Source of the DNA: Rhodoferax sp. | GTDB taxonomy: Bacteria; Pseudomonadota; Gammaproteobacteria; Burkholderiales; Burkholderiaceae_C | NCBI GenBank assembly: GCA_018882485.1 | Contig: VERU01000188.1 | Span: 1-5,741 of the forward strand | DNA: 5,741 nucleotides | Reading direction: 5' to 3' | Shown here: positions 1 to 5,741 of the stretch, piece by piece | Layout: every line of letters begins with the position of its first letter | Numbering within the stretch: position 1 is the stretch's first letter | The notes under the pieces: generated by a model | What the model saw: the letters and a program-made list of their open reading frames with translations, nothing else | Told to the model about the DNA's origin: nothing | Databases searched by the model: none | Translations under genes and position numbers: made by a program

Positions 1-2729
1 ACCTCATGGCACGCGGTGCGGTGGCCGAGGCGTTTGCCGATGCGGGCGCAGGCCTGCGTCTGGGCTGGGGGCGCATCAACAAGTCCACCAGCAGCACCAT
101 CGACGGTGTGGGCACGGCGGTGATCCAGGCCGGTGTGCGCGAACTCACACCGGCCACCCGCAGCGCCTTTTTCGGCTGGTTGCAGACGCTGCCGGCCAGC
201 GGCGGCACCCCGTTGCCGGCCGCGCTGCGGGCGGTGGGCCAGTACCATGCCCGCACCGACAGCCGCGGCCCCTGGGCCGATGAACCCGGCACCGGCAGCA
301 CGGGTGCCGAAAAGTCCTGCCGGCGGGCCTATCACCTGCTGGTGACCGATGGTGCCTGGAATGCCGGCACCACTCCGGTGGGCAACGCCGACGGCACCGA
401 TGGCAGCCTGATCACCGGTCCCGGGCGCAGCTACCAGTACCGCGCCACCCGGCCCTACCAGGACAGCCGGTCCGACATGCTGGCCGATTACGCCATGACC
501 TACTGGAAGCGCGATCTGCGCCCCGATCTGCCCAACCTGGTGACGCCGTCGGCCGACGATCCCGCGTTCTGGCAGCATCTGGTACAGATGAGCATCGGGC
601 TGGGCGTGCGGGGCACCCTGGATCCCGAAGCCGACCTGCCCGCGCTCACCGAGGGCAGCAAGCAGTGGGGCAGCGACGAGATCGACGACCTGTGGCATGC
701 GGCGCTCAACAGCCGGGGGCGCTACGGGGTCGCTCGGGACGGACCGGATCTGATTCTTGCGTTGCGCCAGGCGCTTGCGCAGGTGCTGCGCCCCCAGCGT
801 TTCGGCGGCGGTGTGGCCACGGCCTCGGTGGCGCTGCAGCAGGGCAACCGACGCTACCAGCCCGTGTACCGGGCGGGCGACTGGACCGGCGATGTGCAGG
901 CCTATGCGGTGGACGGCAGCGGGCAGGGCGGTGCGCTGGTGTGGTCGGCCGAGGCCCGCTTGCCGGCGCCGGGCAGCCGCAACATCGTCACCTGGCGCGG
1001 CGACACCCGCACGCCTGCGGCCTTCAACTGGGCTGAGATGGGACCGGGGAACCAGGCCGCGCTGGGTGCGCTGGCCATCGGCCAGGGTGCCGAACTGGTG
1101 GACTACCTGCGTGGCGACCGCAGCCGCGAAGGTGAGGGGCTGCCGTTTCGCGTGCGCAACGGGCGGCTGGGCGACATGGTCAACAGCAACCCGGTGCTGG
1201 TGCGCGACGCGGTGGACCTGGGTTACCACGCGCTGCCCCCGGAGCAGGGCGGGGGACCAGGGTATGCCGCTTTCCTGGCGCGCAAGGCGGCGCGCACACC
1301 GGTCGTGTACGTGGGCGCCAACGACGGCATGCTGCACGGGTTTCGCGACACGCTGGGTGCGGCACCGGCCCAGGACGGCGTCGAGGTCTACGCCTATGTT
1401 CCCCGTGCGGTCTACCCGAACCTGGCGCTGCTGGCAGACCGGCGCTACGGCACCGAGGCGCTCGATCACCGGTTCTTCGTCGACGGCGCCCTGACCGAGA
1501 CCGATGCCCATGTACCGCCCCCCGGGGGCGGGGGCCCGGGCTGGCGCAACCTGCTGCTGGGCTCGCTGGGCGCGGGGGGCAGGGCGGTGTTCGCGATCGA
1601 CGTGACCGACCCCGCTGCGCTGGGGCCGTCTTCGGTGCGGTGGGAGCTGGGCGCCGACACCCAGCCCGACCTGGGGCACCTGGCCGCGCCCGTGCAGGCA
1701 GGCGTTTTGCCCAATGGCGAGTGGGTTGCCATTTTTGGCAACGGGGCGTTCAGCGAGGCAGGCCGGGCGGTGCTGTTCGTTGTCCATCTGTCCACCGGCT
1801 CGGTGCAGACCCTGGTGCTGGATGCCGGCGGTGGCAATGGCCTGGGCGGCGTGGCCCTGGCACGCAACGCCAGTGGCCAGGTCACGTCGGTCTACGCCGG
1901 CGATCTGAAGGGACGGCTGTGGCGCCTGGACTACCAGCCAGGCGCTGCCAGCCGCTTCGCCGTGGCCGGCGATGCCCCCCTGTTCCAGGCCAGCACGGCG
2001 ACCGGTGTGGCCCAGCCCATCACCCAGGCTCCGCTGGTGGCGGACTGGGCGTCGGGCGGGCGCCTGCTGCTGGTGGGGACGGGCGTGCTGGCGACCGAGG
2101 CCGACGCCCAGTCGACCGCGCTGCAGTCGGTATATGGGCTGCGCGATCAGGTGGCCGATGGTCTGACGCGGCCTCTGACCCGCGCCCAGCTGGCGCCCCG
2201 CAGCCTGGCCTCCGTGGCGGGGGCAGGCGGCATCACCTACTACCAGTTGGCCGGCGAGGCCCTGAACCTGCAGACGCAGCGTGGCTGGGTGATCGATCTG
2301 GAGGGGCTGGCCGGTCTGCGGGTGGTGCACCCGCTGCAGCGCGTGGGCAGCCGCCTCGGCCTGGTTGCGGCTGTGGCGCCAGCTCGCACGGTGGCCCCTT
2401 GCGAGACGGCCAGCGGACAGGGCGTGACCCTGCTGCTGCCCCTGGAATCGGGCCTGAACCCGGCTGAGCCGGTGTTCGACACCAACGGCGATGGCCTGTA
2501 CACGTCCGCCGATGCCCGGGTTGCGGGCCTGGCGGTGCCGCTTGGCGGCGCCCCGGCGCTGCTCAAGGCCCCGCCCGTCTGCGCCTCGGGGGTCTGCGCC
2601 ACCGAAGCCAGCCTGCAGGCGCCCGGGGCTGCACAGCGCATCCGGTTCGTCGAGCCAGCGGCCAGTACCGGCGAGCGGACCGTGCGCGACCGGGTCTGGC
2701 GGCGCATCCTCAATCCGCCCATCCGATGA
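1..2729 (+). CDS. pilY1: PilY1-type type IV pilus adhesin/assembly protein, 5'-truncated by window edge
   Basis: PilY1 proteins are exported, act at the pilus tip or cell surface, promote pilus extension and adhesion, and are encoded with minor pilins. The frame is open to the left edge (first whole codon at base 3). The ATG at base 6 is probably internal, because no signal peptide follows it and the protein starts inside a domain. Residues below count from that ATG. Residues 1-120 look like the end of a von Willebrand A-like domain: GGTPL near 66-70 and LLVTDGAWN near 111-119 fit the later MIDAS-type positions, while the DxSxS part would lie outside the window. Residues about 385-780 form the PilY1 beta-propeller, with VVYVGANDGMLHGF (433-446) and YAGDLKGRLWRLD (630-642) as clear signatures. 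An EF-hand-like loop, DTNGDGLYTSAD, lies at 825-836. Cysteines 799, 859 and 864 could form disulfides in the periplasm. The stop overlaps the pilin start. Family assignment is firm; the ligand is unknown. Confidence 0.93.
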   Translation, partial: LMARGAVAEAFADAGAGLRLGWGRINKSTSSTIDGVGTAVIQAGVRELTPATRSAFFGWLQTLPASGGTPLPAALRAVGQYHARTDSRGPWADEPGTGSTGAEKSCRRAYHLLVTDGAWNAGTTPVGNADGTDGSLITGPGRSYQYRATRPYQDSRSDMLADYAMTYWKRDLRPDLPNLVTPSADDPAFWQHLVQMSIGLGVRGTLDPEADLPALTEGSKQWGSDEIDDLWHAALNSRGRYGVARDGPDLILALRQALAQVLRPQRFGGGVATASVALQQGNRRYQPVYRAGDWTGDVQAYAVDGSGQGGALVWSAEARLPAPGSRNIVTWRGDTRTPAAFNWAEMGPGNQAALGALAIGQGAELVDYLRGDRSREGEGLPFRVRNGRLGDMVNSNPVLVRDAVDLGYHALPPEQGGGPGYAAFLARKAARTPVVYVGANDGMLHGFRDTLGAAPAQDGVEVYAYVPRAVYPNLALLADRRYGTEALDHRFFVDGALTETDAHVPPPGGGGPGWRNLLLGSLGAGGRAVFAIDVTDPAALGPSSVRWELGADTQPDLGHLAAPVQAGVLPNGEWVAIFGNGAFSEAGRAVLFVVHLSTGSVQTLVLDAGGGNGLGGVALARNASGQVTSVYAGDLKGRLWRLDYQPGAASRFAVAGDAPLFQASTATGVAQPITQAPLVADWASGGRLLLVGTGVLATEADAQSTALQSVYGLRDQVADGLTRPLTRAQLAPRSLASVAGAGGITYYQLAGEALNLQTQRGWVIDLEGLAGLRVVHPLQRVGSRLGLVAAVAPARTVAPCETASGQGVTLLLPLESGLNPAEPVFDTNGDGLYTSADARVAGLAVPLGGAPALLKAPPVCASGVCATEASLQAPGAAQRIRFVEPAASTGERTVRDRVWRRILNPPIR

Positions 2730-3187
2730 GGTCCGAAGCCATGGTCCTGCGACCTTCACGCCCGCCCCCGCCTACCGCGCCGTCCCCCGGCTACACCCTG
2801 CTGGAACTCCTGGTGGTGCTGCTCATCCTGGGCCTGCTGGCGGCGCTCGGTTGGCCCGCCTACCTGGACAGCGTGCAGCGCGGCCAGCGGGCCGAGGCAC
2901 GGGCCGCGCTGCTGGAAGCCCAGCAGTTCATGGAGCGTTACCACGCGGCCAACGCCCGCTACACCCTGGACGAGTCGGGCGCCGTGGCGCCAGCCCTCCC
3001 GGTCCGCCTGCAGCAGGTTCCCCAGGCGACCCCGCGTTACCGCCTGAGCGTCACGCCCACCCCCGGCGGCTACACGCTGAGCGCCACCCCCCTGGCCAAC
3101 GACGCCTGCGGCGACCTGACTCTTGCCCACACCGGCGAGCGCGGGCGCTCGGGCAGTGGCCGCACGGTGGCCGAATGCTGGCGCTGA
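2726..3187 (+). CDS. pilE: PilE-like type IV (minor) pilin precursor
   Basis: This is a small pilin subunit, inserted in the inner membrane, processed by the PilD prepilin peptidase and added to type IV pili. From the first ATG (2726) it is 153 residues. The class III signal is a short Pro/Arg-rich leader ending in PG, then YTLLELL: cleavage after Gly22, mature residue 1 Tyr rather than the usual Phe, and the conserved Glu at mature position 5. A hydrophobic helix follows to about residue 42, with the conserved Pro at mature position 22. The segment QRGQRAEARAALLEAQQFMERY (51-72) is typical of betaproteobacterial PilE-like minor pilins. Cys128 and Cys151 bound a C-terminal disulfide loop ending in ECWR. 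The ATG overlaps the PilY1 stop (ATGA), implying translational coupling. A second ATG at 2741 has a good ribosome site and gives a 17-residue leader. Whether it is a major or minor pilin cannot be decided here; its place after pilY1 favours minor. Confidence 0.92.
   Translation: MRSEAMVLRPSRPPPPTAPSPGYTLLELLVVLLILGLLAALGWPAYLDSVQRGQRAEARAALLEAQQFMERYHAANARYTLDESGAVAPALPVRLQQVPQATPRYRLSVTPTPGGYTLSATPLANDACGDLTLAHTGERGRSGSGRTVAECWR
2728..2732 (+). promoter_or_regulatory. Candidate Shine-Dalgarno for the internal pilin start at 2741
   Basis: GAGGT, complementary to the 16S rRNA 3' end, overlaps the PilY1 stop and lies 8 bases before the second in-frame ATG of the pilin. It lies inside codons 1-3 of the longer reading, so it cannot serve the ATG at 2726. 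It therefore supports 2741 as the main start, with the 2726 start used, if at all, by coupling. This is sequence-based inference only. Confidence 0.45.
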
Positions 3188-3189
3188 AC

Positions 3190-3220
3190 GTCCGCGCTGC
3201 CGGGCCGATCAGCGCCGGAC
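3190..3220. terminator. Candidate bidirectional terminator hairpin between convergent pilE and nrdR
   Basis: Bases 3190-3199 (GTCCGCGCTG) pair with 3210-3220 (CAGCGCCGGAC) as a 10-bp GC-rich stem with one bulged C and a 10-base loop. The hairpin fills most of the 21-base gap between the convergent stops and runs into the nrdR stop and its last codons. Neither strand has a T-run after it, so it is not a classical intrinsic terminator. In high-GC genomes such hairpins can still end transcription or protect 3' ends. An alternative 7-bp pairing, 3180-3186 with 3210-3216, competes with it. Confidence 0.35.
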
Positions 3221-3658
3221 TTCGTCGACCAGGGTCTTGAATTCGTCGATGTCCTCGAAGCTGCGGTAGACGCTGGCAAAGCGCACATAGGCCACCTTGT
3301 CCAGCCGCTTGAGCTCCCGCATCACCAGTTCGCCGATGCGGGTGGACGGGATTTCCCGGTGCCCCAGGTTGAGCAGTTTTTCCTCGATGCGCTCGATGGC
3401 CGTGTCCACCTGTTCGGTGCTGACCGGTCGCTTGCGCAGCGCCAGGCTCATGGAGGCCATCAGCTTGGCCCGTTCGTACTCGATGCGCCGGCCATCCTTC
3501 TTGACGACCAGCGGAAAGCTGACCTCAGGGCGCTCGTAGGTGGTAAACCGTTTTTCGCACGACGCGCATTGGCGCCGCCGGCGGATGAAGTCCCCCTCTT
3601 CTGCGATCCGGGTCTCCACCACCTGGGTGTCGGGGTGGGCGCAGAACGGGCATTTCAT
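3209..3658 (-). CDS. nrdR: Transcriptional repressor NrdR (Zn-ribbon/ATP-cone)
   Basis: NrdR binds NrdR boxes ahead of ribonucleotide reductase operons and represses them according to the ATP/dATP state sensed by its ATP-cone. The protein is 149 residues, the usual family length. It begins MKCPFC and has a zinc ribbon with Cys3, Cys6, Cys31 and Cys34 (CPFC and CASC), with the basic run FIRRRRQ between them. The ATP-cone runs from about residue 49 to 139, opening with [17 protein letters not shown] and including [13 protein letters not shown] (122-134). All the expected landmarks are present and nothing looks broken. It starts 24 bases after the glyA stop on the same strand, so it is probably co-transcribed with glyA. 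No strong Shine-Dalgarno precedes its ATG, which suggests coupling to glyA translation. I see no NrdR-box-like pair in the window, so its targets lie elsewhere. Confidence 0.98.
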   Translation of the reverse strand: MKCPFCAHPDTQVVETRIAEEGDFIRRRRQCASCEKRFTTYERPEVSFPLVVKKDGRRIEYERAKLMASMSLALRKRPVSTEQVDTAIERIEEKLLNLGHREIPSTRIGELVMRELKRLDKVAYVRFASVYRSFEDIDEFKTLVDEVRR

Positions 3659-3682
3659 GGCGGATGCCGCGCCCGCCGCCGA

Positions 3683-4930
3683 TCAGCCGTAAACCGGGAA
3701 ACGCGCGGTCAGCGCATTGACGCGCTGGCGCACCGACTCGATGTTGGCCGCATCGCGCGGACGGTCCAGCACGTCGGCCACCAGGTTGGCGGTGAGCCGG
3801 GCCTCTTCCTCGCGAAAGCCCCGGGTGGTCATGGCCGGGGTGCCGATGCGCACACCGCTGGTGACCATGGGCTTTTCGGGGTCGTTGGGGATGGCGTTCT
3901 TGTTGATCGTCATGTGCGCGGCGCCCAGCACGGCCTCGGCTTCCTTGCCGGTGATGCCCTTGGCGCGCAGGTCGACCAGCATCACATGGCTTTGCGTGCC
4001 GCCGCTGACGATGCGCAGGCCGCGCTCGGTGAGCGTCTGCGCCACCACCCGGGCGTTGGCCAGCACCTGCTGCTGGTACTGTCGGAACTCGGGGGCCAGC
4101 GCCTCCTTGAAGGCCACCGCCTTGGCGGCGATCACGTGCATCAACGGGCCACCCTGCAGGCCGGGGAAGACCGCGCTGTTGACCGCCTTCTCGTGCGCCG
4201 CCTTCATGAGGATGATGCCGCCGCGCGGGCCCCGCAGGCTCTTGTGGGTGGTGGAGGTCACCACGTCGGCATGGGGTACCGGGCTGGGATACACACCGGC
4301 GGCGATCAGTCCGGCGTAGTGCGCCATGTCCACCATGAAGATGGCGCCGATCTCGCGGGCCACCCGGGCGAAGCGCTCGAAATCGATGTGCAGGCTGTAG
4401 GCCGAGGCGCCGGCGATGATCAACCGGGGCCGGGTCTCCCGGGCCTTGCGCTCCATCGCGTCGTAGTCGATTTCCTCGCGGGCGTTCAGCCCGTAGCTGA
4501 CCACCTTGAACCATTTGCCGCTGAGGTTGAGCGGCATGCCGTGCGTCAGGTGGCCGCCTTCGGCCAGGCTCATGCCCATGATGGTGTCGCCGGGCTGCAG
4601 CAGGCCGAAGAACACCGCCTGGTTGGCCTGCGAGCCCGAGTTGGGCTGCACGTTGGCGTGCGCGGCGCCGTACAGCCGCTTCAGGCGGTCGATGGCCAGC
4701 TGCTCGACGATGTCGACGTTCTCGCAGCCGCCGTAGTAGCGCTTGCCGGGGTAGCCCTCGGCGTACTTGTTCGTCAGCTGGCTGCCCTGCGCGGCCATCA
4801 CTGCGGGCGAGGTGTAGTTCTCGGAGGCGATGAGCTCGATGTGCTCTTCCTGGCGCTGGTTCTCGGCCTGGATCGCGGCCCAGATCTCCGGGTCGATGCG
4901 GGCGATGGTGTGCTGCTGGCGGTCGAACAT
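3683..4930 (-). CDS. glyA: Serine hydroxymethyltransferase
   Basis: This cytoplasmic PLP enzyme converts serine and tetrahydrofolate to glycine and 5,10-methylenetetrahydrofolate, the main source of one-carbon units for thymidylate, purines and methionine. From the ATG at 4930 it is 415 residues, matching the family's usual length of about 417. Landmarks are [10 protein letters not shown] (32-41), the YYGGCE region (65-70), [11 protein letters not shown] (93-103), DMAHYAGL (201-208, with the PLP-contacting Asp and His), [14 protein letters not shown] (225-238, with the Schiff-base lysine at 230) and [14 protein letters not shown] (358-371, with the carboxylate-binding Arg361). The frame extends upstream to a TTG at 4984, but the added 18 residues are basic, low-complexity and outside the family's N-terminus. 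[17 protein letters not shown] is the normal beginning. GAGG lies 11 bases before the ATG, a weak ribosome site. nrdR follows after 24 bases. Confidence 0.98.
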   Translation of the reverse strand: MFDRQQHTIARIDPEIWAAIQAENQRQEEHIELIASENYTSPAVMAAQGSQLTNKYAEGYPGKRYYGGCENVDIVEQLAIDRLKRLYGAAHANVQPNSGSQANQAVFFGLLQPGDTIMGMSLAEGGHLTHGMPLNLSGKWFKVVSYGLNAREEIDYDAMERKARETRPRLIIAGASAYSLHIDFERFARVAREIGAIFMVDMAHYAGLIAAGVYPSPVPHADVVTSTTHKSLRGPRGGIILMKAAHEKAVNSAVFPGLQGGPLMHVIAAKAVAFKEALAPEFRQYQQQVLANARVVAQTLTERGLRIVSGGTQSHVMLVDLRAKGITGKEAEAVLGAAHMTINKNAIPNDPEKPMVTSGVRIGTPAMTTRGFREEEARLTANLVADVLDRPRDAANIESVRQRVNALTARFPVYG

Positions 4931-5005
4931 GACGCGGGGGGCCTCGGCTCGGTGTGGGGTCTGCGCAGACCGGGATCGGGACAATCTGGCGATGTTATCG
5001 GAGCG
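4931..5005 (-). promoter_or_regulatory. Presumed glyA-nrdR leader/promoter region
   Basis: This 75-base gap between the transglycosylase stop and the glyA start is the largest non-coding stretch in the window and the natural place for a glyA promoter. Its upstream third is the least GC-rich part and contains TAACAT (4997-4992 on the minus strand), a 4-of-6 match to a sigma-70 -10 box. I find no convincing -35 box at proper spacing, so the promoter itself is not established. Co-transcription with the upstream transglycosylase is also possible. Confidence 0.3.
4958..4971. repeat. Perfect 14-bp palindrome upstream of glyA (possible operator)
   Basis: GGTCTGCGCAGACC reads identically on both strands. 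It ends 27 bases before the glyA ATG, within the intergenic leader. Perfect dyads of this size are typical of dimeric regulator sites. As RNA it would form only a 5-bp stem with a GCGC loop. It does not resemble the PurR consensus, and I cannot assign a regulator. Confidence 0.5.
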
Positions 5006-5741
5006 TCACCGCGCAGAGCCCGACAGGGCCAGGCGCTCCGGCGGCAGGTTGGAGACGTTGACGGGCACCGCTTCACCCCGCGCGATGCGCTCCATGAACT
5101 CGTGCTCGGCGAGCACCCGGCCCACGTAGCCGCCGTCGTCGGGCAGGTTGGCTGCCCCGACGTAATGGCGCAGGCCTTCCTCGAGACTGCCGGCGCGCTG
5201 CACACATTCCTTGAGCACCTGCACGCCCACGCGCAGGTTGGTCAGCGGGTCGAAGGCGGCGTGCAGGCCGCCGAAGCGCGAGTACTTGTCGTCGTGAACG
5301 CGGGTGAGGACCTGCATCAGCCCCTGGGCGCCGGCCGGGCTCTGGGCGAAGGGGTTGAAGCTCGACTCCACCCCCATGACCGCCAGGATCAGCGTGGGCG
5401 CGAGGCCGGCGCGCTGGCCCATGACCCAGGCCTCCTGCACCAGGCGCCCCACGGGCTCGGCCGCGACCTTGTAGCGCCGGGAGAGCCACTGCGCCACCGC
5501 GGCCTGCGGCGGCGTCAGGCGCGCCGGGTCCACGGCGGTGGCCCGGGCCACGGCCTGCGGCTCGGCCATCGTGGCCAGCAGGTTGCCCGAAGCGTCGTGC
5601 CGCGCCTGCTGGCGCATCTCGAGCCAGCCCAGCGCGGCGGTTTCGGCCCGCGCCAGCAGCGCGGGGTTGCCGAAGGCGAAGATGCCGGCGGCGATGACCG
5701 CCAGCCCCACGGCGGCCAGCGAGTTGTGGCTGATCTCCAGC
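5006..5741 (-). CDS. Membrane-anchored SLT-type lytic transglycosylase, 5'-truncated by window edge
   Basis: Lytic transglycosylases (GH23, SLT fold) cleave peptidoglycan between MurNAc and GlcNAc, leaving anhydroMurNAc, and act in the periplasm. The frame is open to the right edge, reading LEISHNSLAAV before a GTG at 5710. That GTG has no good ribosome site, so the true start is probably outside the window. Counting from the GTG, residues 1-14 continue a hydrophobic segment likely to be an N-terminal membrane anchor. A helical linker follows, then the SLT domain at about 85-210. It has VMGVESSFNP with the presumed catalytic Glu115, then SPAGAQGLMQV (124-133), the FDPLTNLRVGVQVLKECV segment (153-170) and RHYVGAANLPDDGGYVGRV (181-199). 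The last stands where most SLT domains have AYNAG. The protein ends with a short Pro-containing tail. glyA follows 75 bases downstream on the same strand. The domain call is secure; the substrate preference and cellular role are unknown. Confidence 0.9.
   Translation of the reverse strand, partial: LEISHNSLAAVGLAVIAAGIFAFGNPALLARAETAALGWLEMRQQARHDASGNLLATMAEPQAVARATAVDPARLTPPQAAVAQWLSRRYKVAAEPVGRLVQEAWVMGQRAGLAPTLILAVMGVESSFNPFAQSPAGAQGLMQVLTRVHDDKYSRFGGLHAAFDPLTNLRVGVQVLKECVQRAGSLEEGLRHYVGAANLPDDGGYVGRVLAEHEFMERIARGEAVPVNVSNLPPERLALSGSAR

Noticed and set aside
1640..2467. Plus-strand open frame of 275 codons within pilY1
   Set aside because: It is a shadow of the PilY1 propeller frame; the protein is Gly/Arg/Ala-rich without family features.
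2240..2722. Minus-strand open frame of 160 codons opposite the pilY1 3' end
   Set aside because: It is antisense to clear PilY1 signatures, with Arg/Ser/Ala/Pro-rich low-complexity composition and no supporting motif.
2491..3240. Plus-strand open frame of 249 codons spanning the pilY1-pilE junction
   Set aside because: It overlaps two well-supported genes in another frame and has low-complexity Ala/Pro/Arg/Gly composition with no recognisable motif.
3525..4514. Minus-strand open frame of 329 codons
   Set aside because: It is out of frame inside glyA and nrdR and its protein is rich in Arg, Gly and Pro with no domain. Long shadow frames are expected at this GC content.
3683..4984. Longer glyA reading from a TTG at 4984, adding 18 residues
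   Set aside because: The extra residues are not part of the SHMT N-terminus, the start codon is TTG without a good ribosome site, and the reading would run through the palindrome. The ATG at 4930 gives the family length and N-terminus.
4992..5026. A full sigma-70 promoter for glyA
   Set aside because: TAACAT is an acceptable -10 box, but no hexamer at 16-18 bases upstream resembles TTGACA. Pairing GTGACG with GATTGT leaves a poor -10, so only a promoter region is listed.
1..5741. A novel defence, mobile or biosynthetic system
   Set aside because: All five genes belong to known families in a plausible chromosomal order. There are no direct repeat arrays, transposase or integrase remnants, attachment sites or composition breaks that I can see.

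Overview
The window looks like ordinary chromosome from a high-GC betaproteobacterium, most likely Burkholderiales and probably close to Comamonadaceae. This rests on the very GC-rich coding sequence, the betaproteobacterial style of the PilY1 C-terminus and the PilE-like pilin, and the glyA-nrdR pair beside a type IV pilus cluster. The genus cannot be named from sequence reading alone. Coding density is very high: the only non-coding stretches are 21, 24 and 75 bases long, so no gene-free region approaches 300 bases.

Left half, plus strand (1-3187): the 3' end of a type IV pilus minor-pilin operon. First comes a large PilY1-type adhesin and assembly factor cut by the left edge of the window, so its signal peptide and part of its von Willebrand A-like domain are missing. 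It overlaps by 4 bases (ATGA) a PilE-like pilin of about 150 residues that carries a prepilin peptidase site. Upstream operon members (fimT/pilV/pilW/pilX type) would be expected just left of the window, but this is inference.

Right half, minus strand (3209-5741), read from right to left: a membrane-anchored SLT-type lytic transglycosylase cut by the right edge, then a 75-base gap holding a perfect 14-bp palindrome, then glyA (serine hydroxymethyltransferase), then after 24 bases nrdR (repressor of ribonucleotide reductase genes). glyA supplies one-carbon units for thymidylate and purine synthesis and nrdR controls dNTP supply, so the pair is functionally coherent.

The two blocks converge, with only 21 bases between the pilin stop and the nrdR stop. 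An imperfect GC-rich hairpin there may end transcription from both sides.

I see no mobile element, CRISPR array, tRNA, rRNA or obviously novel multi-gene system. The points worth a second look are modest: a start-site choice for the pilin, the apparent loss of the propeller calcium loop in PilY1 with a C-terminal EF-hand-like loop retained, the palindrome ahead of glyA, the convergent hairpin, and a variant motif in the transglycosylase.
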